Shown here piece after piece: positions 7,310-14,865 of a DNA stretch of 46,277 nt. The position numbers were made by a program, and so were the translations under genes. The stretch comes from Candidatus Bipolaricaulota bacterium (GTDB lineage: Bacteria; Bipolaricaulota; Bipolaricaulia; Bipolaricaulales; Bipolaricaulaceae). The notes below the pieces were generated by a model that saw nothing but the letters and a program-made list of their open reading frames with translations, had not been told where the DNA came from and ran no database searches. How positions within the stretch are numbered: the first letter of the stretch is position 1; every line of letters starts with the position of its first letter. The stretch is taken from contig JACIWI010000016.1 in NCBI GenBank assembly GCA_014361055.1, positions 1-46,277 of the forward strand, given 5' to 3'.

Positions 7310-8155
7310 TCACAACCGCACCGCGCGCAGGGCGCGGAACGTGCCGAGGAGGACCAGGGCGATGCCCACCCCCTGAACCGGTCCAGGACCCTCCCCGAAC
7401 ACGAGGTACGCCCACAGGGTAGCCCCGACCGGCTCGCCGAGGATGGCCACCGCCACCGCCGCCGCTGGCAGCCGCCGCAGGGCCCAGTTCAGGCTGGTGT
7501 GGCCGAGGAGCTGGGGACCCAGGGCGAGGAGGACGATCCACCTCCACTCGCCCCCCGGGGGGAGGAAGGCGCCGCTGGCCGCGCTGGCGCCGAGGAGGAG
7601 CACCGCCGCCGCGCCGTAGCCCATGGTCACGTACGGAAGCAGGGTTCCGTGCAGGCGCGCCCGCCGGCCCACGAGGAGGTACGCGGACGCGGCCACCGCC
7701 CCGAGCAGGGCGAGGAGGTTCCCGAGCAGGGCCTCCCGCCCCAGGGCGAGGTCCCCCCACCCGATGAGAAGGCCCCCGGCAACGGACAGGACGATCCCCT
7801 GCCACAGGCCCGGCGACGGCCGCTCCCCAAGGACCAGGGAAAGGAGCCCCACGAAGATGGGGTTGGTGGTGACCAGGGCCACCGAGCTGGCCACCGTGGT
7901 GAGGCGGAGGGACGCGATCCACAGGACGAAGTGCACGGCGAGGAACGCCCCGGCCAGGATCGCCAATCGGATCCCACGGGGGGTGAGCTGGGCCCGACGC
8001 GGCCAGGCCCAGGGAACGAGGACGAGGGCGGCCAAGGCCATCCGCCACGCGGCCACGGTCACCGCCGGGGCAGAGGTCAGGCGGATGAGGATGGCGGCGA
8101 AGGACAGGGCCACCACCCCCACGGCGAGGACCAGCGGGGTCATGGCCCGGGGCAT
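7310..8155 (-). CDS. EamA/DMT superfamily transporter
   Basis: A 281-residue integral membrane protein with about ten transmembrane helices in two homologous halves (two EamA domains). Landmarks are ILIRLTSAPAVTVAAWRM in helix 1-2 of the first repeat, LTTVASSVALVTTNPIFVGLLS, LGHTSLNWALRRLPAAAVAVAILGEPVGATLWAYLVFGE in the second. The duplicated 'xxxEP(V/x)' helix end is typical. These proteins move metabolites or amino acids; no substrate can be inferred. The gene starts two bases after the patatin stop and ends 30 bases before ahcY, so the three probably form an operon. Confidence 0.88.
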   Translation of the reverse strand: MPRAMTPLVLAVGVVALSFAAILIRLTSAPAVTVAAWRMALAALVLVPWAWPRRAQLTPRGIRLAILAGAFLAVHFVLWIASLRLTTVASSVALVTTNPIFVGLLSLVLGERPSPGLWQGIVLSVAGGLLIGWGDLALGREALLGNLLALLGAVAASAYLLVGRRARLHGTLLPYVTMGYGAAAVLLLGASAASGAFLPPGGEWRWIVLLALGPQLLGHTSLNWALRRLPAAAVAVAILGEPVGATLWAYLVFGEGPGPVQGVGIALVLLGTFRALRAVRL

Positions 8156-8157
8156 GG

Positions 8158-8940
8158 TCAGGCGGAGAGGAGGGTACGGATCTGGGGGAGGGCCGCCTGC
8201 GCGGCCCGGTAGCCGATCTCGGCCCCGGCCCCGACGTCCACGTAGGTCGGGGCCCGCTCGGTGAAGTCCGGGACGATGAGCACCTCCGGCCGGAGCACCT
8301 CCGCCTCAAGGTGGGCGATGCGCTTCTGGAAGATGGTGGCCATCTGGAACAGCACCGTGAACACGTTGATCCGGGCGAGGCGCTTTTCCTCAGGGGGCAC
8401 CAACACGTCCACCGCTACCACCACCTCCGCCCCTAAGGTGCGGACCGCATCCACCGGGAGGGGATGGGCCACCCCACCGTCGATGAACGTACGGCCGTCG
8501 AGCTCGACGGGGACGAACAAACCTGGAACAGAAATGGAGGCCTGGATCGCGTCCACGAGGGGGCCCCGATCGATGGCCACCGGTTGCCCCGAATGGAGGT
8601 CCGCGGCCACGGCCACGAACGGAAGGGAGAGCTCCTCGATGCGCCGATCACCGATCATGGCCTGAAGCGCCCGCCGCAGCTCTCCCCCCGACGACCAGCC
8701 TCGCCAAGGGAAGGTGGGGAGGAGGAACCGAGCGGCCTGGGTGAACCCCATCTCTTGCCAGAAGCGGGCGATCTCCGGGAGGGGTATCCCGGCGGCGAAC
8801 AGGCCCCCCACGTAGGCGCCCACGCTCGTCCCGGCGATGGCGGAGATGGGAAGCCCCGCGTCCACCAGGGCCTGGATCACTCCGACATGGGCGATGCCCC
8901 GCGGGCCACCCGCGCTCAGCGCCAGGCCCAGCCGTTTCAT
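8158..8940 (-). CDS. Patatin-like phospholipase (RssA-type)
   Basis: A 260-residue patatin domain protein. The oxyanion hole is the SAGGPRGIAHVG loop (residues 9-20), the nucleophile is Ser39 in GTSVG, and the catalytic Asp is in FIDGGVAHPLP. The length and arrangement fit the single-domain RssA/YchK branch of bacterial patatins, serine acyl hydrolases acting on lipids. No signal peptide, so cytosolic or membrane-peripheral. First gene of a patatin - EamA - ahcY minus-strand run. A GC hairpin ending the ferredoxin gene lies just before its start. No clear ribosome site is seen upstream. Confidence 0.88.
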   Translation of the reverse strand: MKRLGLALSAGGPRGIAHVGVIQALVDAGLPISAIAGTSVGAYVGGLFAAGIPLPEIARFWQEMGFTQAARFLLPTFPWRGWSSGGELRRALQAMIGDRRIEELSLPFVAVAADLHSGQPVAIDRGPLVDAIQASISVPGLFVPVELDGRTFIDGGVAHPLPVDAVRTLGAEVVVAVDVLVPPEEKRLARINVFTVLFQMATIFQKRIAHLEAEVLRPEVLIVPDFTERAPTYVDVGAGAEIGYRAAQAALPQIRTLLSA

Positions 8941-8953
8941 CGGCGAAAGCGAT

Positions 8954-8984
8954 GGGGCGGGCCCGAGGAGGGAAAGCCCGCCCC
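8954..8984 (-). terminator. Hairpin terminator after the ferredoxin gene
   Basis: Nine-base arms GGGGCGGGC (8954-8962) and GCCCGCCCC (8976-8984) around a 13-base loop, 11 bases after the ferredoxin stop. The following minus-strand sequence has only a weak T content. Confidence 0.55.
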
Positions 8985-8995
8985 TTCACTTGTCC

Positions 8996-9175
8996 CTAGC
9001 GGCTGATGGCCCCGACTGGGCACTGGTCGATGGCCTCGTCCACGCACGGGAGCGACTGATCTGCCCCCTCGATCATGTGAGAGTAGCCGTCGTCGCCGAT
9101 CTCGAACACGTCGGGGCAAACCTGGGCACAAAGCCCGCATCCGGTGCATAAGTCCTGATCGACCTTTATGGCCAT
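8996..9175 (-). CDS. Single-cluster [4Fe-4S] ferredoxin
   Basis: A 59-residue ferredoxin beginning MAIKVDQDLCTGCGLC. Cys10, Cys13, Cys16 and Cys52 (in QCPVGAI) are placed to hold one [4Fe-4S] cluster, while Cys20 and Cys44 match the pair that can form a disulfide in Thermotoga/Desulfovibrio-type one-cluster ferredoxins. Overall layout is close to the Thermotoga ferredoxin as I remember it. AAGGAGG lies 4-5 bases before the ATG. It is a likely low-potential electron carrier for the hydrogenase encoded from 13.5 kb, though nothing in the sequence proves that pairing. Gene is monocistronic with its own promoter and terminator. Confidence 0.93.
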   Translation of the reverse strand: MAIKVDQDLCTGCGLCAQVCPDVFEIGDDGYSHMIEGADQSLPCVDEAIDQCPVGAISR

Positions 9176-9196
9176 GGCACCTCCTTAGCAGGGGGA

Positions 9197-9225
9197 ACTA
9201 TAGCATGGTCCCCGGACAGGGTCCA
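9197..9225 (-). promoter_or_regulatory. Promoter of the ferredoxin gene
   Basis: Minus strand TGGACC (9225-9220), 17-bp spacer, TATAGT (9202-9197). The leader is about 15 bases and contains the AAGGAGG site. Confidence 0.55.
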
Positions 9226-9290
9226 CAGCAGGCGTGGCCCTGTCGAGGCCGTTGTCGCGCCAAGGCATTGGACCCCAAAAGAAGCCCCAC

Positions 9291-9318
9291 TTGCCGGCCA
9301 TGCCCCCGCCGCTATAGT
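9291..9318 (+). promoter_or_regulatory. Promoter of the TatT-like gene
   Basis: TTGCCG (9291-9296), 16-bp spacer, TATAGT (9313-9318). Divergent from the ferredoxin promoter with an identical -10 box. Confidence 0.6.
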
Positions 9319-9351
9319 AGAGGCAATTCTTCCTTGTGGAGGTGATGGACG

Positions 9352-10203
9352 GTGCGTACGTTCGGCACCGTGTGTTTGGCGTTGTTCGTGGGCCTGTGGG
9401 CCCCGGTCTGGGCTCAGTCCGTGGCGGAGCTCGTGGCCCAGGCGGATGCCCTGTTCCAGGAGGTGTGGCTCACCCAGTACACGCCGCTGGCGGCCGCGGG
9501 GCTCAAGACCAAGCTGGAGACGGCGATCGACCTCTACAAGCGGGCGCTCGCCCAGGACGCGGGTAACATCCACGTCCTCAACATGCTCGCCCGTTCCTGC
9601 TACACCCTGGCCGACGTGTTCCTCACCAAGGACAGCGACAAGCAGGCCGCGCACGCGATCGGACAGGAGTACGGAGAGCAATCCCTGAAGCTGAACGCCG
9701 ATCCCCAGTGCGTACGGGACTGGAAAGGAGACGGGTTCATGGCCGCGGTACGTGCCTCTACGGACATCGAGGCCCTGTACTGGACCTACGCCAACTGGGC
9801 GCGCAAGGTCGAGCTCGGCGGATGGGGGGAGCTCATCGCCGCCGCCCTCCGTGGCGACGACAAGAAGCTGATGGCCCTCATGGAGCGGTGTGTGGAGCTC
9901 GACCGGGCGTACCTCTCCGGCGGGCCCCTGCGCGCCCTCGGCGGCTACTGGGCCAAGCACCCGTTCAGCAAGGACTACGACAAGACCAAAGCCCTGCTGG
10001 AGGAGGCCGTCGCCCACTACCCCGACTACCTGGAGAACCAGATCTTCTACGTCCAGTACTACCTGATCCCCAAAGAACAGTGGGCCAAGGCCCGGGAGGA
10101 GCTGCAAAAGGTGATCGATGCCCCGGTCGGGGCGTTCCCCCTGTACAACGGGCTCGCCAAGGTGAAGGCGGTGGATCTCCTCGGCCAAGTCCAAGGGAAG
10201 TGA
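9352..10203 (+). CDS. Exported helical-repeat protein, TRAP transporter TatT component-like
   Basis: A 283-residue protein with a cleavable signal peptide (about residues 1-21, ending WAPVWA before QSVAE) and an all-helical, TPR-like body. Blocks such as AIDLYKRALAQDAGN, IEALYWTYANWARKV, CVELDRAYLSGGPLRALGGYWAKHP and AKAREELQKVIDAPVG resemble the TatT (TRAP-associated T-component) family, periplasmic trimers of TPR-like repeats. GTG 9352 is fixed by GGAGGTGAT 5 bases upstream. No TRAP permease lies nearby, so its partner is elsewhere or different. Two hairpins follow the stop. Confidence 0.72.
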   Translation: MRTFGTVCLALFVGLWAPVWAQSVAELVAQADALFQEVWLTQYTPLAAAGLKTKLETAIDLYKRALAQDAGNIHVLNMLARSCYTLADVFLTKDSDKQAAHAIGQEYGEQSLKLNADPQCVRDWKGDGFMAAVRASTDIEALYWTYANWARKVELGGWGELIAAALRGDDKKLMALMERCVELDRAYLSGGPLRALGGYWAKHPFSKDYDKTKALLEEAVAHYPDYLENQIFYVQYYLIPKEQWAKAREELQKVIDAPVGAFPLYNGLAKVKAVDLLGQVQGK

Positions 10204-10291
10204 TGGGCACCTGCACCGCTTAGAAAGTTCAGTGCCCACGGCGTAGCCCCGCTCCAGGACCTCGGCATCGGGGTGCGTTTGGAGCGGGGCT
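10204..10291 (+). terminator. Two tandem hairpins after the TatT-like gene
   Basis: First stem TGGGCAC (10204-10210) with GTGCCCA (10232-10238). Second stem is twelve perfect pairs, AGCCCCGCTCCA (10245-10256) with TGGAGCGGGGCT (10280-10291), around a 23-base loop. There is no T-run. The second could be a terminator or a regulatory hairpin close to the apgM promoter. Confidence 0.5.
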
Positions 10292-10295
10292 CCTG

Positions 10296-10324
10296 TTGAC
10301 CCCAAGCGACGGGGCCGGTAGCCT
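10296..10324 (+). promoter_or_regulatory. Promoter of the apgM-hydrogenase operon
   Basis: TTGACC (10296-10301), 17-bp spacer, TAGCCT (10319-10324). It is followed by GAGGAGG before the ATG at 10346. No other clear promoter was found inside the following 13.7 kb, but weak internal ones cannot be excluded. Confidence 0.55.
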
Positions 10325-10345
10325 TGCCTCGCGAGGAGGTCGGGG

Positions 10346-11578
10346 ATGAAGGCAATTCTGATCATCGCAGACGGGCTGGGCGGCCGGCCTACCGACTGCG
10401 GGGGGGCGACGTGCCTGGAGCGCGCGGCCACTCCAAATCTGGACGAGCTGGCCGCCCGTGGGGCACTGGGGCTCATGGATCCCATCGCCCCCGGGGTGCG
10501 GCCAGGCTCGGATACGGCCCACCTTTCCATCTTCGGATATGACCCGCATCAGGCCTATACCGGCCGCGGGGCGTTCGAGGCCCTGGGGATCGGGATGGAC
10601 GTCCGGCCAGGGGACGTGTGCTTCCGCGCCAACTTCGCCACCGTGGAGGAGACGAAGGACGGCCTGATCGTGCGAGACCGGCGGGCCGGGCGGCTCTCCG
10701 AGGGGGCGGAGCTGGCGAAGGCCTTAAGCTCCGTCCGCCTCGACGACCTCGGGGTAGACGCGTTTTTCCAGGCGTCCACCGAACACCGGGGGGCGCTGGT
10801 CCTGCGCGGGAATGGCCTTTCGGCCGCGGTCTCGGACACCGACCCCCACGCGGTGGGAGCCCCGGTGGCCGAGGCCCACGCCCTAACCGACGACCCGGCC
10901 GCCCGCCGGACAGCGGAGGCCCTGAACGCGTTCAGCCACCGCGCCCATGCCGTGCTCCGGGACCACCCGGTGAACCGGCGCCGCCTGAGCCAAGGCCAGC
11001 CCCCGGCCAACGCCCTCCTCCTGCGGGGGGCGGCGGTGATGCCCCACCTTGTGCCGATCACCGAGGAATACGGGATCCGCGGGGTCTGCATCGCCGGGGG
11101 GGCCCTGTACAAGGGGGTGGCCCGGGCGGCTGGCCTGGAGGTGCTGAGCGTCCCCGGGGTGACCGGCGACCTCAGGACCGACCTCCGGGCCAAGGCCCGC
11201 GCCGCCGCCCAGGCCCAGGTCGAGTTCGTGTTCGTACACATCAAGGGCACCGACAACGCCGCCCACGACGGGGACGCCGAAACGAAGCGGGAATTCATCG
11301 AACGCATCGACCGCGAGTTCTTCGGGGAACTGCTGGACGGCGTTTCTCTTTCCGAGACGCATATCTGTTTCTCCGGGGACCACACCACCCCTCCGCAGGT
11401 TCGGGAGCACACCGCCGACCCGGTGCCCGTGCTGTTCGTAGGACCGGCGGTCCGCCCGGACCGGACCCGATCGTTCGGGGAGCGGGCGGCCGGGGAGGGG
11501 GGCCTGGGACGATTCTCCGGGCGGCTGGTGCCCCAGCTCCTTGGCTACTGCGATCTCGGCCCCAAGTTCGGGGCGTGA
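10346..11578 (+). CDS. apgM: Cofactor-independent phosphoglycerate mutase, archaeal type
   Basis: A 410-residue member of the alkaline phosphatase superfamily, ApgM branch: interconverts 3- and 2-phosphoglycerate in glycolysis/gluconeogenesis without 2,3-bisphosphoglycerate. Metal and catalytic motifs are ADGLGGRPT (Asp9), ATPNLDELA, PGSDTAHLSIFGYDP with the nucleophilic Ser54, YTGRGAFEALG, FVHIKGTDNAAHDGD and FSGDHTTP. This type is common in archaea and some thermophilic bacteria. First gene of the long operon; the next start lies 10 bases after its stop. A glycolytic enzyme heading a hydrogenase operon is unusual and may tie both to central carbon flux. Confidence 0.93.
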   Translation: MKAILIIADGLGGRPTDCGGATCLERAATPNLDELAARGALGLMDPIAPGVRPGSDTAHLSIFGYDPHQAYTGRGAFEALGIGMDVRPGDVCFRANFATVEETKDGLIVRDRRAGRLSEGAELAKALSSVRLDDLGVDAFFQASTEHRGALVLRGNGLSAAVSDTDPHAVGAPVAEAHALTDDPAARRTAEALNAFSHRAHAVLRDHPVNRRRLSQGQPPANALLLRGAAVMPHLVPITEEYGIRGVCIAGGALYKGVARAAGLEVLSVPGVTGDLRTDLRAKARAAAQAQVEFVFVHIKGTDNAAHDGDAETKREFIERIDREFFGELLDGVSLSETHICFSGDHTTPPQVREHTADPVPVLFVGPAVRPDRTRSFGERAAGEGGLGRFSGRLVPQLLGYCDLGPKFGA

Positions 11579-11588
11579 GGAGGAGCCC

Positions 11589-11984
11589 GTGAAGCTGCAA
11601 GCGTTGGCCGAACTCGTCGGGGCGCGGTTCCTGACCGGGGCCGACCAGGGGGAGCGCGAGGTCACCCGGGCGTTCGCCGCCGATCTCCTGTCGGACGTGT
11701 TGGCCATGGTCCGCGAGGAGGGGGTGCTCCTCATCACCGGCACGGTGACCCCGCAGGTGGTGCGGGTGGCGGAGGTGATGAACATGGGGGCGATCCTGTT
11801 CGTGCGGGGGAAGCTGCCCACTCCGGCCACGGTGGAGTACGCCGCCGGTGCCGGCGTCCCCCTCCTGGCCACGGGGAAGATCATGTACGAGACCTGCGGG
11901 ATCCTCTACCAGCATGGGGTCCTCCCGGCGAAGCGCAAGGGCCTGCCCATGGACCATGTCCCCCCCAATCCCGCCCATCCATAA
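11589..11984 (+). CDS. DRTGG domain protein 1
   Basis: A 131-residue single DRTGG domain (the domain found in HPr kinase-related and phosphotransacetylase-related proteins, thought to bind a small ligand). Landmarks are FAADLLSDVLAMV, LLITGTVTPQVVRVAEVMNMGAILFV and VPLLATGKIMYETCGIL. GTG 11589 follows GAGGAG. In many anaerobes two DRTGG proteins, an RsbW-like ATPase and a PHP protein precede electron-bifurcating [FeFe] hydrogenase genes; the same order occurs here before a [NiFe] enzyme. The ATPase gene begins inside its 3' end, 29 bases overlapping. Ligand unknown. Confidence 0.8.
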   Translation: MKLQALAELVGARFLTGADQGEREVTRAFAADLLSDVLAMVREEGVLLITGTVTPQVVRVAEVMNMGAILFVRGKLPTPATVEYAAGAGVPLLATGKIMYETCGILYQHGVLPAKRKGLPMDHVPPNPAHP

Positions 11985-12432
11985 GCGGATCTTCCTCGTG
12001 GCCGCGGGGGACCTGGAGGGGGCGGGGTCGGTGTCCACCGCAGTCCGCCGGACGCTCCGGGAGCTGGGGGTGGAGCCGGACGTGGTCAAGCGGGCTGGCA
12101 TCGTGTGCTTCGAGGGCGAGATGAACATGGTCCTGTTCTCCCAGGGGGGGCGAATCATCCTCATCGTGCGCGAGGATCGGGTGGAGCTCCTGTTCTCCGA
12201 CCGGGGCCCAGGGATCGCCAACATCGACCTCGCTCGGCAACCCGGGTACTCCACCGCCCCGGATTGGGCCCGCGAGCTGGGTTTTGGCTCCGGCCTGGGC
12301 ATCCCCAACATGGAGCAGAACTCCGACCGGTTCGAGATCCACTCCCGGGTCGGGGAGGGCACGGTCATCCGATCCACCATCCTAAGGGGGGTACATGACG
12401 ATACAGGCGATCGTGGAGGAGCTCGGGCTTGA
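11956..12432 (+). CDS. RsbW/anti-sigma-like GHKL ATPase
   Basis: A 158-residue HATPase_c protein. The N box is FEGEMNMVLF (near residue 45), G1 is SDRGPGI, and G2 is GFGSGLGIPNM, so the ATP site is intact. No dimerisation/His-phosphotransfer domain is present, as in anti-sigma factors and serine kinases of the SpoIIAB/RsbW type. The start ATG at 11956 lies inside the DRTGG1 gene and the stop lies inside DRTGG2 (38 bases), so three genes are tightly coupled. Partner and target unknown; context suggests control of the hydrogenase or redox sensing. Confidence 0.8.
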   Translation: MSPPIPPIHKRIFLVAAGDLEGAGSVSTAVRRTLRELGVEPDVVKRAGIVCFEGEMNMVLFSQGGRIILIVREDRVELLFSDRGPGIANIDLARQPGYSTAPDWARELGFGSGLGIPNMEQNSDRFEIHSRVGEGTVIRSTILRGVHDDTGDRGGARA

Positions 12433-12727
12433 GGCGTTAGTGGCTGCTGACCTCGCCCGGGAGGTGCGCGGTGGGTACTGTTCGGACCTCCTGTCCGACG
12501 TCCTCGCCCATGCCAAGGCCGGGGACTTGTGGATCACCCACCAGCGGCACCTGAACGTGGTGGCGGTGGCGAAGCTCCGGGAACTGAGCGGGGTCATCTG
12601 CGTACGCGGCCTTGCGCCGGGGCCGGACGTGATCTCCCGCGCGGCAGACGAGAAGATAAACCTGCTCTTGACCTCCGAGGACGCGTTCGAGGTCGCCGGG
12701 AGGCTCCATCGGCTCCTCCACCCATGA
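12395..12727 (+). CDS. DRTGG domain protein 2
   Basis: A 110-residue single DRTGG domain, closer to the family consensus than the first copy: YCSDLLSDVLAHAKAGDLWIT, HLNVVAVAKLRELSGVICVRG and INLLLTSEDAFEVAGRLHRLL. AAGGGGGT lies 2-9 bases before the ATG. The stop overlaps the PHP start (ATGA). Two unequal DRTGG proteins flanking an ATPase suggest a small ligand-sensing complex, but no member of this arrangement has a function I can state from evidence. Confidence 0.82.
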   Translation: MTIQAIVEELGLEALVAADLAREVRGGYCSDLLSDVLAHAKAGDLWITHQRHLNVVAVAKLRELSGVICVRGLAPGPDVISRAADEKINLLLTSEDAFEVAGRLHRLLHP

Positions 12728-13482
12728 GGTGGTTCCGGGCTGACCTCCACATCCATTCCGTCCTGTCCCCCTGCGCCTCCCTCGCGATGTCCCCGCGACG
12801 CATCGTGGCCGAGGCCCGCCGGGCCGGACTTGATCTCATCGCCGTCTGCGACCACAATGCCGGCGAGAACGGGCGGTACGTGCGGCGCCTCGCCGGTGGC
12901 ACTCCGGCTGTGCTGATGGGCATGGAGATCCAGACCGAGGAAGAGGTCGAGCTCCTGGCGTACTTCGCCGACGAGGAGAGCTGTATCCTCCTCCAGGAGG
13001 AATTGTACCAGTACCTTCCCGACATCCCTTGTCGGCCTGACCTCTTTGGAGACCAATTGGTGGTGAACGCGGAGGACGAGATCGTGCGTCAGGTCCCCCA
13101 CCTTCTCCTCGCCCCGGTGGCGTTGCCCCTCGCCGAGGTGGTGCGCCGGGTGGAGTTGGTGGGCGGCCTGGCCATCCCGGCGCATGTGGACCGCGTCCCC
13201 GGTGGCCTCCTCGCCGTGCTCGGCCTGTTCCCGGAGGGGGAGTGGCCGTGGGCGGTGGAGATCGCGCCCTGGACCTCCCTCGCCGCCGCGTGGGCCGCCT
13301 GGCCTGCCCTCCGCGGGCGCCCGATCTTTCGGGCGTCCGACGCCCACATCCCGGAGGAGATCGGCCGAGCCTGGACCGAGCTCCTCCTTGCCGAGCCCTC
13401 GCTGGCAGAACTGCGGGCCGCGGTGCGCGGGGAGGAGGGGCGGGCGGTCCGGCCCGGTCCGGAAGCGAAGGAGGACGGTTGA
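12724..13482 (+). CDS. PHP domain phosphoesterase
   Basis: A 252-residue polymerase/histidinol-phosphatase (PHP) domain protein. Metal-site motifs are DLHIHSVLSPCA (residues 7-18), IAVCDHNAGEN, LMGMEIQTEEEVELLAYF, AIPAHVDRV and FRASDAHIPEEIG. These place His and Asp residues for a trinuclear metal site that hydrolyses phosphoesters. Such a PHP gene is a standard member of the DRTGG/ATPase/hydrogenase neighbourhood in anaerobes; its substrate is not known. Its start overlaps the DRTGG2 stop, and hydC1 begins within or right after its stop codon. Confidence 0.87.
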   Translation: MRWFRADLHIHSVLSPCASLAMSPRRIVAEARRAGLDLIAVCDHNAGENGRYVRRLAGGTPAVLMGMEIQTEEEVELLAYFADEESCILLQEELYQYLPDIPCRPDLFGDQLVVNAEDEIVRQVPHLLLAPVALPLAEVVRRVELVGGLAIPAHVDRVPGGLLAVLGLFPEGEWPWAVEIAPWTSLAAAWAAWPALRGRPIFRASDAHIPEEIGRAWTELLLAEPSLAELRAAVRGEEGRAVRPGPEAKEDG

Positions 13483-13484
13483 CG

Positions 13485-13952
13485 GTGGAGATCGAAGCGC
13501 GGGTCGCTGAACTGGTGAAGCCGTACGCGGGAAAGCGTTCCGAGCTCATCCAGGCCCTGCACCGGGTGCAGAGCGAGCTCGGACACATCCCCAAGGCGGC
13601 GCAGGCCGTGGTGGCGGAGGCGTTGGGCGTTCCCCCCTCCCAGGTGACCGGGGTCGTCTCGTTCTACCACTTCTTCCGCACCGCCCCGGCCGGCCAGCAC
13701 ACGGTGCGCCTGTGTCTGGGGACGGCGTGCCACGTGCGGGGCGCGGAACGGGTGCTCAAGGCGATCCAGGAGGAGTTGGGGGTCGGCCTCGGCGCGACCT
13801 CGGCCGACGGCATGTTCACCGTCGAGGGCGTGCGGTGCCTCGGGGCGTGTGGCCTGGCCCCGGTGATGATGGTGGACGATGAGGTGTACGGGCGGCTCGA
13901 CCCGAAGCGGGTGAAGCGGATCCTCCGCGAGGTCGGAAAGGATGGGGGATGA
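13485..13952 (+). CDS. hydC: HydC/NuoE-type [2Fe-2S] hydrogenase subunit, copy 1
   Basis: A 155-residue NuoE-like protein: an N-terminal four-helix part (AELVKPYAGKRSELIQALHRVQSELG begins it) and a thioredoxin-like domain binding one [2Fe-2S] cluster through Cys77, Cys82, Cys118 and Cys122. In HydABC-type hydrogenases it sits beside HydB and passes electrons near the FMN. GTG 13485 is preferred (GAAGGAGG about 10 bases upstream); TTG 13479, which overlaps the PHP stop as TTGA, is an alternative. It lies apart from both hydB genes, next to the GHKL ATPase, as in [FeFe] loci. Confidence 0.88.
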   Translation: MEIEARVAELVKPYAGKRSELIQALHRVQSELGHIPKAAQAVVAEALGVPPSQVTGVVSFYHFFRTAPAGQHTVRLCLGTACHVRGAERVLKAIQEELGVGLGATSADGMFTVEGVRCLGACGLAPVMMVDDEVYGRLDPKRVKRILREVGKDGG

Positions 13953-14500
13953 TCGAGGACCTGGCGATGCACCTCGCTGATCTCCTCGCGAACTCGTTCC
14001 GGGCCGGGGCCCGGCGCATCGAGGTCGGGCTGCGCCGCCGCGGCGGCGACCTCGTCCTCGAGGTGGCCGACGACGGGGCCGGCATCCCCGAAGGCGAGCT
14101 GGGGAAGGTGTGCGACCCGTTTTACACCACCAAGCCCCGGGCCAAGATCGGCCTCGGCCTCCCTCTCCTCGTCCAGACGGCGGAGGAGGTGGGCGGGGAG
14201 TGCCGGGTGGAGTCCGGCCCAGGGCAGGGGACGCGGGTCGCGGCGCGCCTCCCCTGGGACCACCCTGACCGGCCGCCCCTGGGGGACCTCGTGGGAACCC
14301 TCGTGCCGCTGATCGCCGCCAGCCCAGGGGTTGAGTTCTGCGTCGAGCTCAGCGATGATCGGGAGACGTGGCGGCTGTCGACCCGCGAGGTCCGTGAGCG
14401 CATCGGGGACGTGCCCTTGACCCACCCCGACGTGCTTTTCTTTTTGGAGCGCTCTCTGCAGGAGGGCATGGACCGCGTGGGGCTGAAGGAGGAGCGATGA
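13949..14500 (+). CDS. GHKL ATPase (histidine kinase-like ATP-binding protein)
   Basis: A 183-residue protein whose first about 110 residues form a HATPase_c domain: N box LADLLANSFRAGA, G1 ADDGAGIPEGEL, F box DPFYTTK, G2 KIGLGLPLLV, and GPGQGTRV. There is no His-containing dimerisation domain. The C-terminal 70 residues (ending in an LERSLQEGMDRV helix) look specific to this group. It is the second ATPase of the operon and is placed between hydC1 and the ferredoxin-like gene, the same place as in [FeFe] hydrogenase loci. Start overlaps the hydC1 stop (ATGA). Confidence 0.8.
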   Translation: MIEDLAMHLADLLANSFRAGARRIEVGLRRRGGDLVLEVADDGAGIPEGELGKVCDPFYTTKPRAKIGLGLPLLVQTAEEVGGECRVESGPGQGTRVAARLPWDHPDRPPLGDLVGTLVPLIAASPGVEFCVELSDDRETWRLSTREVRERIGDVPLTHPDVLFFLERSLQEGMDRVGLKEER

Positions 14501-14865
14501 AGCTTGAGGACCTACGCAAGATCCGCGAGCGGGCGGAGGCGGAGCTGCGGCTCCGGGGTGGGGCGGCCCGGGTGAAGATCGTGGTCGGGATGGGCACCTC
14601 GGGCATCGCCGCCGGGGCCCGCCAGGTGCTGCGGGCGATCCTGGACGAGGTCTCCCGCCGCAACCTCCGGGACGTGGTGGTCACCCAGACCGGGGAGAAG
14701 GGGTTGAGCGCCCAGGAGCCGATCGTCGAGGTCCATGAGCCGGACAGGATCACGATCTACGGCGAGGTGGACGAGGCCACGGCGCGGCGGATCGTGGTCG
14801 AACACGCGGTCAACGGTCGCCCGCTCGCCGACCACGTGGTGGAGGTGCGGGAGGTGACGCGGTGA
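14497..14865 (+). CDS. Thioredoxin-fold ferredoxin homologue lacking all cysteines
   Basis: A 122-residue protein of the thioredoxin-like [2Fe-2S] ferredoxin family that lies between the GHKL ATPase and hydA in hydrogenase loci. The skeleton is intact: KIVVGMGTSGIAAGAR, VVVTQTG and EPIVEV. The positions that normally hold cluster cysteines (GTC-G and TGCIGMC in homologues as I remember them) read GTSG and TGEKGLSA, and the whole protein contains no Cys. It therefore cannot bind a [2Fe-2S] cluster in the usual way. It may serve as a structural or regulatory subunit. Start and stop both overlap neighbouring genes (ATGA, GTGA), so it is kept in the operon. Confidence 0.82.
   Translation: MKLEDLRKIRERAEAELRLRGGAARVKIVVGMGTSGIAAGARQVLRAILDEVSRRNLRDVVVTQTGEKGLSAQEPIVEVHEPDRITIYGEVDEATARRIVVEHAVNGRPLADHVVEVREVTR

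Noticed and set aside
7281-8309. Long upstream extension of the ahcY reading frame
   Set aside because: It is antiparallel-frame noise over the EamA gene. AhcY homology starts at 7280, next to a -10 box.
10555-11412. Minus-strand frame across apgM
   Set aside because: Low-complexity Ser/Arg composition opposite a solid enzyme gene.
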